Shown piece by piece: positions 35,918 to 49,747 of a DNA stretch of 64,000 nt (position 1 is the first letter of the stretch; each line of letters opens with the position of its first letter). Source of the stretch: Desulfonatronum sp. (lineage in GTDB: Bacteria > Desulfobacterota > Desulfovibrionia > Desulfovibrionales > Desulfonatronaceae); assembly GCA_011049455.1 (NCBI GenBank), contig DSBL01000057.1, positions 1 through 64,000 on the forward strand. Reading direction: 5' to 3'. Made by a program: the position numbers and the translations under genes. A model generated the notes under the pieces. The model did not search any database. It was not told the DNA's origin and saw only the letters and a list, made by a program, of their open reading frames with translations.

Positions 35918-37396
35918 TTAATATCGCCCCGTGGGGAGATATCGTTCCACCGGGGCCAAGCTGTCCATGAGAACAGGCATATCCCGCGGGATATCTCCCT
36001 GCCAGAGATGGGCCAAATGGCTGTTCAGTTCGTCTGTTGCGGCGATCATTTCCTGCTCGGCATTGGCTTTCAGGGCCACCAGAACAATATTTTGCACGGA
36101 GTAAGGATCCTCTGGATGGGTCACCGGAAAAAGCAGAACCCGAGGAAAGACGCTCTCCAGCGTGGCTAATTGTGCCCTTAAGAACCGTCCATTTTTTCCA
36201 TGGATCGCGGAGATCAGGTTCATGATCAGTACGCCGTTTTTCGTCAAACTGGCGGACATGCGCGACGCGGCCTGCCTGGTGGTGAGCTGAAACGGGATAG
36301 AGTAGTGGGAGTTGAATGCATCCAGAATGATCAGGTCATAAGGCTGCTTGTGTTGATTCAGAAAACGACGGGCATCCTGGTGATGCACGCGAACCCTCTG
36401 ATCCGGTTCAAAGGCAAAAAAGGATTTAGCCAGGTCGGTGAACCCGGGATCAATCTCCACCACGTCCAGTTCCATATCCGCCCGTGTGGACTGAAGATAT
36501 TTTGGAAAGGAATACCCGCCTCCGCCGATCATCAGCACCCTTTGAAACCTTGGGGAAAAATGCTCCCCCAGGCGAAAAAAGCGGGTGTACGGCAAAACCA
36601 GCTCCACTGGATCGTCCAGGTACATGGCTGATTGAAACCAGCCCGGCCCGGTGGTCATGATGCGCATCCGCCGATCCGTGATCTCATCCTTGGCAGGGGC
36701 GACGATAATCCTGTTGTAGGGCGTGTCCACGTCAATCCAGCCAATGGCAACCAGGGCACGCTGATGGTACAGATGCATCCCCCCCCCGAGAACAAGAACC
36801 AGCAAAAGCAAAACTTTGGGCACCAACGCCGCCCTGGGTGCCAAAACAAGGGCCAAGGCGGTCATCAGCAGGCCCAAAAAAATAAGGATGGTCAGGCTCC
36901 CGAAAAAAGACAACAGCACAAAACCGGCCAGAAAAGTGCCCGCGATGCTGCCGATGGTGGACAGGGCGTACATCCGACCCACTGTGGCGCCGGAATATTC
37001 CAGACAAGACAGCTTCATTTTAACGGCATACGGAGCGATCATCCCCAACAGGATGCTCGCCGGTCCGAAAAGCAGGACCGTGGACAGCAAAACGCCGAGA
37101 TGCAGGTTCAAAACGTGCTTCTGGAGCATGCGCAACAGCGGGGCCTGGACCAGGGCGGCCAGACCGATGGCCGCTCCCGCGGCCATGACAATCAGGGACA
37201 AAACGCGCAGAGTCGGCTTTTGGTCCGCGATCCGCCCGCCCCACCAATACCCCAGGCTGAGGGCTCCGAGGACCACGCCGATCAGGCCGGTCCAAACCAC
37301 CAAAGATGTTCCCAGATACGGCGCCAAAATTCTGGAGCCGGTCAGCTCCAGAATCATCACCACGCCCCCGCAAAGGAAGACAGTCAATTCCAGCAT
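35918..37396 (-). CDS. Fused membrane/spermidine-synthase-like protein
   Basis: 492 residues. The first ~210 residues are seven or more hydrophobic helices with TGSRILAPYLGTSLVVWTGL and YWWGGRIAD, typical of the MFS-like half of fused MFS/spermidine synthases. The C-terminal half is a Rossmann methyltransferase/aminopropyltransferase fold: RVLMIGGGGYSFPKYL, LDVVEIDPGFTDLA, RVHHQDARRFL and YDLIILDAFNSH. Whether it makes polyamines is unknown; many such fusions lack proven activity. It is separate from the signalling operon upstream of it (94 bp gap). Confidence 0.88.
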   Translation of the reverse strand: MLELTVFLCGGVVMILELTGSRILAPYLGTSLVVWTGLIGVVLGALSLGYWWGGRIADQKPTLRVLSLIVMAAGAAIGLAALVQAPLLRMLQKHVLNLHLGVLLSTVLLFGPASILLGMIAPYAVKMKLSCLEYSGATVGRMYALSTIGSIAGTFLAGFVLLSFFGSLTILIFLGLLMTALALVLAPRAALVPKVLLLLVLVLGGGMHLYHQRALVAIGWIDVDTPYNRIIVAPAKDEITDRRMRIMTTGPGWFQSAMYLDDPVELVLPYTRFFRLGEHFSPRFQRVLMIGGGGYSFPKYLQSTRADMELDVVEIDPGFTDLAKSFFAFEPDQRVRVHHQDARRFLNQHKQPYDLIILDAFNSHYSIPFQLTTRQAASRMSASLTKNGVLIMNLISAIHGKNGRFLRAQLATLESVFPRVLLFPVTHPEDPYSVQNIVLVALKANAEQEMIAATDELNSHLAHLWQGDIPRDMPVLMDSLAPVERYLPTGRY

Positions 37397-37490
37397 GGCT
37401 TATCCCCTTGATCAGCGTTGAACTCACCGGGATGTTGGGGCGAGACTTCGGCAGAAAAACAAGGCTCGCGCAATCAAAACCTTGCTCCCT

Positions 37491-38516
37491 TCAGAAGACC
37501 GATTCTTCGCCCTGTGGCGGCGAATCAGGGATGCGTCCCGGGCGCAACGTGCCTTTCATGCCCCGGCGATTGAAGAAACAGGTGCTTCCTGGCATGTCTT
37601 TGGCCATTTTTTTGACCTCCGCGCACATGCTCGAGACTTCCAGGTGGTGTGAAAAATTTTTTTCCCCCAATTCCACGATGCCCAGGCTGATCGTAGCCAA
37701 AGGAAAACGTCGCTGGTTTCCGCTCCTGTCCGCAACCTCAATGGCCTGTCGCGCCAAGTCCCGGGGCTCGTAAAACTGGCAGATATTGGCGTCAAACTCC
37801 CTGATGATCCGCTCGGCCACCTTCTGGACTAGGTCCGAGGAAACAATGAACACGAAATCATCGCCGCCGATATGCCCGATCATGTTTCCCTTCCCGCAAA
37901 TTTCCTCGACCGCAGTGCCTATTATCCTGGCAGTATACAGCAGGACGCGGTCGCCAACGGCAAACCCGTATTTATCGTTGAGCGCCTTGAAATTATCCAA
38001 GTCCACATAGGCCACGCTGACGTCCTGTTCTGCCGCTATGGCCTCGTTGATGGCCTTGATGATGGAATTATTTCCCGGCAACTGGGTCAGGGGATTGGCG
38101 TCCAGGGCCAGTTGACGCAGCCGTTCCAGTTCCATGACCACCTCGTGCAAATGGATGTGCGTGCGCACTCTGGCCAAAATTTCCGCTTCATTGAAGGGTT
38201 TGAGAATGTAGTCCACAGCCCCGGCGGCGAATCCGCTGACGATGTCCGCGCTGGTGTTCTTGGCGGTGATAAAAATTATGGGCGTTGCCTGAAATCGTGG
38301 GTTTTCTTTTAATCTGCGGCACAAGGAAAACCCGTCCATTTGGGGCATCATCACGTCCAGCAGAAAAATATCAGGCGTTTCCTCTTCTATGATTTCCAAG
38401 ACTTCCTGACCTTTTTCCGCGGCCAGGACCTCGAATCCGGACCTGGACAAGATGTCCAGCAACAACTGCAAGTTGCTCGGCGAATCATCCGCAATAAGAA
38501 CGGTATGCTTTTTCAT
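37491..38516 (-). CDS. Response regulator with receiver and GGDDF (GGDEF-like) domain
   Basis: 341 residues. The receiver domain (1-120) is complete: DD at 10-11, phospho-acceptor D54 (LLDVMMPQMDG), T84 and K106 (ILKPF). A short helix leads to a GGDEF-family domain (~135-320) with VDLDNFKALND at 171-181 and GGDDF at 217-221 where active cyclases have GG(D/E)EF. The last ~25 residues are a polar tail. Last gene of the operon with the hybrid kinase and binding protein, so it is the probable output. Whether it makes c-di-GMP or only binds nucleotide is unclear. The ATG at 38516 lies 24 bp after the kinase stop. Confidence 0.87.
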   Translation of the reverse strand: MKKHTVLIADDSPSNLQLLLDILSRSGFEVLAAEKGQEVLEIIEEETPDIFLLDVMMPQMDGFSLCRRLKENPRFQATPIIFITAKNTSADIVSGFAAGAVDYILKPFNEAEILARVRTHIHLHEVVMELERLRQLALDANPLTQLPGNNSIIKAINEAIAAEQDVSVAYVDLDNFKALNDKYGFAVGDRVLLYTARIIGTAVEEICGKGNMIGHIGGDDFVFIVSSDLVQKVAERIIREFDANICQFYEPRDLARQAIEVADRSGNQRRFPLATISLGIVELGEKNFSHHLEVSSMCAEVKKMAKDMPGSTCFFNRRGMKGTLRPGRIPDSPPQGEESVF

Positions 38517-38540
38517 GATGATCAAGACGATAAATGGTGA

Positions 38541-42169
<3,629 letters not shown>

Positions 42170-42173
<4 letters not shown>

Positions 42174-43408
42174 GGCTGTTTCCATCTGGTCCAGTCGGAA
42201 AGCGGGACGAAACGCCCGCTTTGAACAGTGGAAAAATAGACCGTGTGCAATCCTTGGTGTTGCTCGGGGTCTAGAAAGATCGGCTCACCGATCCCCAGGT
42301 GAAAGAGAATGGAAGATTCACCAAAGGCGTCCTCCCTGTTTTTGCGGAAAGCTTCAAGCGACAATTGCTGCAGCATCTGAGTCAGCACCTTGGCATTCAA
42401 CAGTCCTTCAAAGCTGGCGAAACTGTATTCCAAAGGGGTGTAAGGCTCCGGCGTTCGCTGTTGAGGAACGGAGCAGCGGCACTGGTCCATGATCCAGCGG
42501 TATTCCATGACGCCCCACAGGGAAAAATCCTCATAACTGGGCACGACCTGCGAATTGATCAAATTTTGCGTATAGTCCCGGCCTGTTCGTCGCCCTTCTT
42601 GCAACAGCAGATCCAGCATGCTTTCACTGCTCACAAAGGACAGGTTGGCCACGGGCACATCCCAGTCGGCCTCCCGGGCATCGCGAATAAAGGCGGCCGC
42701 GGCGGCATACGTGGCAACGCTGATCACCACCTCCGGCGCGGCGCGGCGCAGGATTTCCACCTGATCGCGCATGCTCTGCTCAAAATGAAATCCGCGCTGA
42801 TAGGTGGCTTCCTCCACAAGAACCAGGGAACGGCGTTGCAGGGCGTGCCGCAGCCCTTCCCAGCCGCTGCGGCCATAGGCGTCCACCTGGTAGAGGATGG
42901 CGAAGCGCGTTTTGCCCAGATTTGCAAACTCGCGAACCAGGGCCTCCACCTCCTGACCGTAGGAAACGCGCATGTTGAACACGAACTGATCATAAGGCGG
43001 ACGTCGCTGCGGCTCAGCCCCGGTGGCCGGGAAAAAAAGCAACATGTTTCGGTCTTCATAGACCTTGAGCAGCGGCAGGATCCTGGTCACAGTGGGCGTG
43101 CCCACATAGTTGAACAAAAGGTCCGCCCGGTCCTCCTCCACCAGCCTGACGGTATTCTCCAGCGTGGTCGCGGGGTCGTAGGCATCGTCGTAGGCGATGA
43201 ACCGGATCGGACGGCCGTTGATGCCGCCGGTGCGGTTGACATGGTCGAAATACGCTGCCGCGCCTCTATACAACTCGATGCCCAGGGCCTTGATCGGACC
43301 GCTGAAGGCGCCGGACATGCCCACGCGCAGAGGCTCCTCGGCCATGCCGCGTCCCGTGCAGGCAAAAAAGGCCAGCAGCAACATCCCAAAAAATCTGCAC
43401 ATGTTCAT
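42170..43408 (-). CDS. Periplasmic ABC-type ligand-binding protein serving a sensor kinase
   Basis: 412 residues of the Peripla_BP_6 (LivJ/UrtA) type, with a signal peptide ([16 protein letters not shown]). Landmarks are [35 protein letters not shown] and [21 protein letters not shown]. No ABC permease or ATPase is nearby; instead it is the first gene of a sensor kinase operon and overlaps the kinase start by 4 bp. That context suggests a co-sensor, not a transport component. Ligand unknown; branched-chain amino acids, amides or urea are the family range. GAGGAT precedes the ATG. Confidence 0.87.
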
Positions 43409-43798
43409 GGCGCATCCTCTGCCCGTTCATCCAGCAAGCGCTGGATCACCGGAGTACGGAGATATCAATGTCAAACTGGCCGGCCAAACGTCGTGCTCCA
43501 ACGCCAAAAACGAATTCCGGCGCGACAAACGTTCGCAAAGCGTGAACATCCGACGGCAACATGCAAGCTCCCTGGTGTTTTCAGTGGTGAACGGCCTATC
43601 CCAAAAAAAGCCCAACGTTCAAAGCGTAGTACGGCACATCGGTTATGACCGGTCTTCTGCTGGAATACATGAAAAAGGATACGTCAAAACAAACCAGGAA
43701 TCCATCATGACGGCCAGATCCCGAACACGAAGAGTTGCCTAGGCCCAAACGTTTATGGCATTTTCCCCGGTAATCTTTTATTCATGCAAGAAGGCACC
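43409..43798. other. Divergent promoter gap
   Basis: 390 bp between the minus-strand signalling operon and the plus-strand phosphatase gene, so it should carry both promoters. A palindrome, TCCAGCAAGCGCTGGA at 43430-43445, sits just upstream of the binding-protein start and may be an operator. No gene is recognised in the rest. Confidence 0.4.
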
Positions 43799-44461
43799 AT
43801 GACTGAACACCAGCAGAGAGGCGTAATTTTTGATCTGGACGGCACGCTTTTGAACACGCTCGAGGATTTGGCCGAATCCATGAACATCGTTCTTTCCCAA
43901 ATGGGCTGGTCAACGCACCCCACGGAGGCCTACCGTAAATTCGTGGGCAACGGCATGGACATGCTGGTCCAGCGGGCGCTTCCTGAAAAGCATCGCCAAA
44001 AGTCCACCGCGACCGAATGTCTTCGGGCCATGCGCAGGGAATACGCACGGCGTTGGGCCAAGACGACCCGTCCCTACTCCGGAATAACCGCCCTTCTGGA
44101 TCAGCTTGCATCGCAGCAGTGTCCCATGGCCGTATTGTCCAATAAACCAGACGACGCCACCCAGGAAATGGTCAAACATTTTTTCCCGCGGGTCGATTTC
44201 CACGGCATTGCCGGCGCCCAGACGGGCAAACCCAAAAAGCCTGATCCTGCCATGGCACTACAACTTTCTGAAATAATGGGTCTTTCTCCCGGAGCCACAC
44301 TTTTTCTTGGGGATTCAAACACGGACATACAAACGGCCAGAGCGGCCGGAATGGTTGCCCTGGGCGCGGGCTGGGGATTCAGGGGACCAGCCGAACTGCT
44401 GGACGCCGGTGCCGCAGAGGTTCTGGATGCACCTTTGAAGTTGCTCAACTGGCTGGAATAA
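43799..44461 (+). CDS. gph: HAD-family phosphatase, phosphoglycolate phosphatase-like
   Basis: 220 residues, HAD subfamily IA. Motif I is FDLDGTLLNTL (nucleophile Asp near residue 11), motif II is AVLSNKPDDATQEM, motif III has GAQTGKPKKPDP, and motif IV is LFLGDSNTDIQTA. The closest type by layout is Gph, which removes 2-phosphoglycolate formed during DNA repair, but related enzymes use other phosphates. I prefer the ATG at 43799 (AAGAAGG just upstream); another ATG at 43784 is in frame. Confidence 0.85.
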   Translation: MTEHQQRGVIFDLDGTLLNTLEDLAESMNIVLSQMGWSTHPTEAYRKFVGNGMDMLVQRALPEKHRQKSTATECLRAMRREYARRWAKTTRPYSGITALLDQLASQQCPMAVLSNKPDDATQEMVKHFFPRVDFHGIAGAQTGKPKKPDPAMALQLSEIMGLSPGATLFLGDSNTDIQTARAAGMVALGAGWGFRGPAELLDAGAAEVLDAPLKLLNWLE

Positions 44462-44489
44462 AGCAAAATACGGATGGCCACCCTACCGC

Positions 44490-46202
44490 TCAGGTATCGG
44501 AAACGCGTGACAACTTGTTTTTGCCCATTTTTTCCATCTCCTCCTGGCGAAGAGCACGGCGCAAGACTTTGCCCACCAGAGTCTTGGGCAGTTCCGGGCG
44601 GAATTCCACCCGCCGCGGTATCTTGTACTTGGCCAACCGTTGAGCACAAAATTCAATAATCTCAACAGGCTCAACAACCTCTCCATCCTTGGGCACAATG
44701 AAGGCCTTGACGATCTCCCCGCGGGTCGGGTGGGGAATGCCCACAGCCACGGCCTCCTTGACCTTGGGATGTTCGTAGAGGACTTCATCCACATCCCGCG
44801 GATAGATATTATAGCCACCGGAAATGATCATGTCCTTTTTCCTGTCCACAATAAAGCAAAAGCCGTCAGCATCCATATAGGCGATGTCGCCTGTATACAG
44901 CCAGGTGTTGCGGATCGCACTGGCGGTTTCATCCGGCCTGTTCCAATAGCCGAGCATCACTTGGGGTCCGCGAATGACCAATTCGCCCATCTTGCCCGTG
45001 GGCACGGGTACAGCGCCCCCTTCCAGCTCTACAATCGCGGCTTCCGTGCCCGGCATGGGAATCCCGATGGAGCCTGGCTTGCGCTGCCCCTTCAGCGGGT
45101 TTAAATGCGTCACCGGCGAGGCCTCGGTAAGTCCGTATCCTTCAATGATTTCCGCGTTGGTGATCTTTTCAAACTTGTTCATCACCTCCACCGGCAAAGG
45201 CGCGGATCCGGAAATACAATAATCAATGGAGGAGAGTTGATAGTCCTTGAGCTTTTTGTGTTGCAGCATGGCCACAAAAATTGCCGGAACCGCGGGAAAA
45301 ATCGTTGGCTTGGATTTCTGCACGGATTTGAGCAGATCATCCACCACAAGCCGGGGAAAAGGAATAATCGTCGCGGCCAAGGCAACGGACAAATTAATAC
45401 ATACGGTCAGGCCGAAAATATGAAAAAATGGCAAGACAGCCAACAAAGTATGATGTTTCGTCTTTAATTCCGGGAGCATGGCCAGGCATTGCTGAACATT
45501 GGCGGTCAAATTGAAATGGCTGAGCATCACTCCCTTGGGCACTCCGGTGGTTCCGCCGGTATATTGAAGCATGGCCAATTCCTGACGGGGATCACTCACG
45601 GCGTGCGTATGGATCTCTTTGCCTTTGACCACTTCCCGCCACCGCAGGATATTTTCATCCTCAAACGGGACATCCGTTCCCATTTTTTGTTTCCAGGCCT
45701 TGAGACGAAAGAGTTGCCGCAAGGGAAAAGCCAGCGCGTCGGCGATGCTGGTGACGATAATTTTTCTGAACCGCGCTTGTGTCCGGATTTCCTTGATTTT
45801 CGGCCAAAGCAAATCCAAGGTGATCAAAAACTCGGCCCCGCTGTCCGAAATCTGTTCCCGCAATTCCTTTTCCATATACAAAGGGTTCATCATTACCAGA
45901 ACCCCGCCCGCCTTGAGCGCTCCGAAAAAGGTGATCAACGTCTGCGGCAGGTTGGGCAGCAGGACGGCTACCCGAGCCCCTGGACGCAACCCCAGGCGGC
46001 GCAGATTCGCTGCGACCACTCCGGTCAAGCGGTCAAATTCCGCATAAGTCATGGACCAGTTTTTGAAGACAATGGCCTTGCGTTTTGGAAAATTTTTCGC
46101 CGCGTTGGCCAAAAAATCAGGAATGGACGAGACTTGAGGTTCGAAGTGCAAGGGGGTTTCGGGACCATAGAATTTTGTCCAGGCCCTGGGCGCCTCTATC
46201 AT
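44490..46202 (-). CDS. Long-chain acyl-CoA synthetase (AMP-forming)
   Basis: 570 residues, usual for FadD-like enzymes. It activates fatty acids with ATP and CoA. ATP-binding motif YTGGTTGVPKGVMLSH, A5-type GYGLTEASPVTHLNP, AMP-site YTGDIAYMDADGFCFIVDRKKDMIISG (cited in parts) and C-terminal lysine region KYKIPRRVEFRPELPKTLVGK are intact. It stands alone on the minus strand, converging on the HAD gene (28 bp) and divergent from carB. Chain-length preference is not predictable. Confidence 0.93.
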   Translation of the reverse strand: MIEAPRAWTKFYGPETPLHFEPQVSSIPDFLANAAKNFPKRKAIVFKNWSMTYAEFDRLTGVVAANLRRLGLRPGARVAVLLPNLPQTLITFFGALKAGGVLVMMNPLYMEKELREQISDSGAEFLITLDLLWPKIKEIRTQARFRKIIVTSIADALAFPLRQLFRLKAWKQKMGTDVPFEDENILRWREVVKGKEIHTHAVSDPRQELAMLQYTGGTTGVPKGVMLSHFNLTANVQQCLAMLPELKTKHHTLLAVLPFFHIFGLTVCINLSVALAATIIPFPRLVVDDLLKSVQKSKPTIFPAVPAIFVAMLQHKKLKDYQLSSIDYCISGSAPLPVEVMNKFEKITNAEIIEGYGLTEASPVTHLNPLKGQRKPGSIGIPMPGTEAAIVELEGGAVPVPTGKMGELVIRGPQVMLGYWNRPDETASAIRNTWLYTGDIAYMDADGFCFIVDRKKDMIISGGYNIYPRDVDEVLYEHPKVKEAVAVGIPHPTRGEIVKAFIVPKDGEVVEPVEIIEFCAQRLAKYKIPRRVEFRPELPKTLVGKVLRRALRQEEMEKMGKNKLSRVSDT

Positions 46203-46463
46203 GCGACAACCTCGCTTTTTTTGAAATGATCGACCGAACGGGCAGTATTATTTTGAAACAACGCTTTTGTCCAGAAAATCGTGACGATTGTGGTACGCCT
46301 GACGCCGCAGGCCAGGTGCATCCCCTGGATTCCCGGTTGCCATTCCCTGAACTCTCTTGTAGAAAAAAATGTTTTCCAGGCGTCACTCCGATTTCCAGTC
46401 CATGCCTGTTTTAGCTGTCGTTTGCCATCCAAATTTTCCAAAAATATTGTAAGCAGCCACGCA
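46203..46463. other. Divergent promoter gap before carB
   Basis: 261 bp between the acyl-CoA synthetase start and the carB start. A plus-strand frame open from 46281 runs into carB but has no ribosome site and adds 61 residues never seen in CarB. No hairpin attenuator or PurR-like operator is evident by eye. Confidence 0.35.
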
Positions 46464-49400
46464 ATGCCCAAACGAACCGACTTGCGCCGCATTCTGCTCA
46501 TCGGCTCCGGCCCCATTGTCATCGGCCAGGCCTGCGAGTTCGACTATTCCGGCACCCAAGCCCTCAAGGCCCTGAAAGAGGAAGGGTACGAAGTGATTCT
46601 GGTCAATTCCAATCCGGCCACGATCATGACCGACCCGGAACTGGCCGACAGAACCTACATCGAATCTATCGACCCTGATGTCGTGGCCCGGATCATCGCC
46701 CGGGAACGACCGGACGCCCTGCTTCCGACCCTGGGCGGCCAGACCGGCCTGAACACAGCCGTGGCCCTGGCCGAGTCCGGCGTGCTGGACCAGTTCGCCG
46801 TGGAACTGATCGGCGCATCCCTGCCCGCCATCCGCAAGGCCGAAAGCCGCGAGGAATTCCGACAGGCCATGCACAACATCGGTCTCCAGGTCCCCAAGAG
46901 CATCATCGTACGCACCATGGCCCAGGTCCGCGACGCCTGCCAAGAAATGGACTTTCCGGTGATCGTTCGTCCTGCCTTCACCCTGGGCGGAACGGGCGGC
47001 GGCGTGGCCTACAACCAGGAGGATCTGGAATCCCTGGCCTCGCAGGGGCTTGACGCCAGCCTGAAAAGCGAGGTCATGCTGGAACAGTCCATCCTGGGAT
47101 GGAAAGAGTTCGAGCTGGAGGTCATGCGGGACAGGAACGACAACTGCGTGATCATCTGTTCCATCGAAAACCTGGACCCCATGGGCGTGCATACCGGCGA
47201 CTCGGTGACCGTGGCCCCGGCCCAGACACTGACCGATGTCGAATACCAATGTATGCGCAATGCTTCCCTGGACATCATGCGCGAAATCGGCGTGGAAACC
47301 GGCGGCTCCAATGTCCAGTTCGCGGTCAATCCCATGAACGGCGACCTGATGGTCATTGAGATGAACCCGCGCGTATCCCGTTCCTCGGCACTGGCTTCCA
47401 AGGCCACAGGTTTTCCCATTGCCAAGATCGCGGCCAAGCTCGCCGTGGGATACACCCTGGACGAACTGCCCAACGACATCACCCGGGAAACCATGGCCTC
47501 CTTTGAACCGGCCATTGACTACTGCGTGATCAAGATTCCCAGGTTCACCTTCGAGAAATTCCCCGGTTCCCAGGACTTCCTGACCACGTCCATGAAAAGC
47601 GTGGGCGAAACCATGGCCATAGGCCGGACCTTCAAGGAAGCCCTGCAAAAGGGCCTGCGCTCCCTGGAAGTGGGCGTCGCCGGACTGAGCCTTGATCTTT
47701 GCGCAAACGTACCGGACAGTGAAACCATTCTGGCCGGGCTGCGTCGCCCCCATTCCAAGCGGCTGTTCGTCCTGCGCCAGGCCCTGGTGGCCGGCCTGCC
47801 CGAACAGGACATCTGCCGGGCCACGGGCATTGATCCCTGGTTTGTCCGCCAGCTCGCTGAAATTGTGGCCTTTGAGGACGAACTGAAGACCTTTGCACTC
47901 ACTGAAAGCCTGTCCGCCGACAATCCCAAACTGCCTGTCATCCTGCGCCGGGCCAAGGAACTGGGATTTTCGGACGTGCAATTGGCTGCGGCCTGGCAAC
48001 GAAGCGAGGCCGATATCCGCCTCTTACGCGAAACCCTGGCCGTCCTGCCCGTTTACAAGCTGGTGGACACCTGCGCGGCTGAATTCGAGGCCTACACGCC
48101 CTACTATTACTCCACTTATGAACAGGAAACCGAAACCAGGGCCAGCGACCGTCGCAAGGTGATCATCCTGGGCGGCGGACCCAACCGCATCGGCCAAGGC
48201 ATTGAGTTTGATTACTGTTGCGTCCATGCCTCCTACGCGCTTCGGGAAATGGGCGTGGAATCCATCATGGTCAACTCCAACCCGGAAACCGTGAGCACGG
48301 ACTACGACACCTCGGATCGGCTGTACTTCGAACCGCTGACCTTCGAGGACGTGCTGAACATCGTGGAAACGGAGCATCCCGAAGGGATCATCGTTCAGTT
48401 CGGAGGCCAGACCCCTTTGAATCTGGCCGTTCCCCTGATGCGCGCCGGCGTGCCCATTTTGGGCACGTCCCCGGACAGCATTGACCGGGCCGAGGACCGG
48501 GAGCAATTCCAGGCCTTGCTGCACAAGCTTGGCTTGCGCCAGCCTGAAAACGGCATGGCCATGAATCCTGAAGAAGCCATCCATATCGCCGCGCGCATCG
48601 GCTACCCCGTCGTGGTGCGTCCCTCCTATGTCCTTGGCGGACGAGCCATGGAAATCGTGCATGATGAATCCGAATTGCGCTTGTACTTTGACGACGCGGC
48701 CCAGGTCCGACCAGGCCATCCGATCCTCATCGACAAATTCTTGCAGCACGCCGTTGAGGTGGACGTGGACGCCTTGAGCGACGGCAACAACACTTTCGTG
48801 GCCGGAATCATGGAACACATCGAGGAAGCAGGCATCCATTCCGGAGACTCGGCCTGCGTATTGCCGCCGCACACCCTGCCTTTTGACATCATCGAAGAAA
48901 TCCGACGCCAGACAGCGGCTCTGGCCGCCGAATTGGGCGTGATCGGCCTGATGAACATCCAGTATGCCGTCAGGGGCAAAACCATCTTCATTCTGGAAGT
49001 CAATCCCCGGGCCTCGCGCACCGTGCCCTTTGTGAGCAAGGCCACGGGCCTGCCCCTGGCCAAGCTGGCCACCCGGCTGATGCTTGGAGAACGCCTGCAG
49101 GACCTGAACATCCCAATCCAAGCACCATTGAATCATGTTTCGGTCAAGGAGGCTGTCTTTCCTTTCCGCCGTTTCCCCGGCGTGGACATCCTGTTGGGAC
49201 CAGAAATGCGCTCCACTGGTGAAGTCATGGGCATTGACCACACTTTCGGTCTGGCCTTCATGAAAAGCCAGCTCGCGGCGGGCCAGCGTTTGCCCGAATC
49301 CGGCTCGGTGTTCATCTCAGTCAATGATCAGGACAAGCCGGAACTGCTTTCAGCTGCAAAAATCTTCGCGGACTTGGGCTTCAAAATCCTGGCCACCAGA

Positions 49401-49700
49401 GGCACTGCGGAGTATCTGCAGGATAACGGCCTGTCCCCTGAACTGGTGTTCAAAGTCCATGAGGGACGTCCCCATGTGGTGGATCACATCAAAAACAAGG
49501 CCATTCACCTGGTGATCAACACATCCTCGGGCCAGAAGACCGTCCGGGATTCATCGGCCATTCGTCAGACAACATTGCTGTACGGAATTCCTTATACCAC
49601 CACCGTGGCCGGGGCCAAGGCCATGGCCATGGCCGTCAAGGAGCAGAAGGGCCGAGGACTGAAGGTCAAGAGCTTGCAAGAATATCATGAACAGGGTTGA
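46464..49700 (+). CDS. carB: Carbamoyl-phosphate synthase large subunit
   Basis: Makes carbamoyl phosphate from bicarbonate, ammonia (channelled from CarA) and two ATP, for arginine and pyrimidines. 1078 residues, full length. Two homologous ATP-grasp halves: the first begins [20 protein letters not shown] and has [13 protein letters not shown]; the second begins [19 protein letters not shown] and has [14 protein letters not shown]. The C-terminal MGS-like allosteric domain (from ~940) includes [16 protein letters not shown]. Start ATG at 46464 by homology. carA is not in the window. purF follows 47 bp downstream. Confidence 0.98.
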   Translation: MPKRTDLRRILLIGSGPIVIGQACEFDYSGTQALKALKEEGYEVILVNSNPATIMTDPELADRTYIESIDPDVVARIIARERPDALLPTLGGQTGLNTAVALAESGVLDQFAVELIGASLPAIRKAESREEFRQAMHNIGLQVPKSIIVRTMAQVRDACQEMDFPVIVRPAFTLGGTGGGVAYNQEDLESLASQGLDASLKSEVMLEQSILGWKEFELEVMRDRNDNCVIICSIENLDPMGVHTGDSVTVAPAQTLTDVEYQCMRNASLDIMREIGVETGGSNVQFAVNPMNGDLMVIEMNPRVSRSSALASKATGFPIAKIAAKLAVGYTLDELPNDITRETMASFEPAIDYCVIKIPRFTFEKFPGSQDFLTTSMKSVGETMAIGRTFKEALQKGLRSLEVGVAGLSLDLCANVPDSETILAGLRRPHSKRLFVLRQALVAGLPEQDICRATGIDPWFVRQLAEIVAFEDELKTFALTESLSADNPKLPVILRRAKELGFSDVQLAAAWQRSEADIRLLRETLAVLPVYKLVDTCAAEFEAYTPYYYSTYEQETETRASDRRKVIILGGGPNRIGQGIEFDYCCVHASYALREMGVESIMVNSNPETVSTDYDTSDRLYFEPLTFEDVLNIVETEHPEGIIVQFGGQTPLNLAVPLMRAGVPILGTSPDSIDRAEDREQFQALLHKLGLRQPENGMAMNPEEAIHIAARIGYPVVVRPSYVLGGRAMEIVHDESELRLYFDDAAQVRPGHPILIDKFLQHAVEVDVDALSDGNNTFVAGIMEHIEEAGIHSGDSACVLPPHTLPFDIIEEIRRQTAALAAELGVIGLMNIQYAVRGKTIFILEVNPRASRTVPFVSKATGLPLAKLATRLMLGERLQDLNIPIQAPLNHVSVKEAVFPFRRFPGVDILLGPEMRSTGEVMGIDHTFGLAFMKSQLAAGQRLPESGSVFISVNDQDKPELLSAAKIFADLGFKILATRGTAEYLQDNGLSPELVFKVHEGRPHVVDHIKNKAIHLVINTSSGQKTVRDSSAIRQTTLLYGIPYTTTVAGAKAMAMAVKEQKGRGLKVKSLQEYHEQG

Positions 49701-49747
49701 GAATTGCCGGTGGGAAGGAGAAACGTTTCCAGGATGAGGAACAAGGC

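Noticed and set aside
35718-35921. 67-codon plus-strand frame upstream of dnaA
   Set aside because: Lies in very AT-rich DNA, has no ribosome site and overlaps the next gene's stop; random composition.
46281-46463. Upstream extension of carB to 46281
   Set aside because: The extra 61 residues are not part of CarB and overlap the promoter region; the ATG at 46464 matches the family start.
46383-47999. 538-codon open frame on the minus strand inside carB
   Set aside because: It is antisense to a strongly conserved gene, rich in H, G and Q as expected from the complement of GC-rich codons, and resembles no family.
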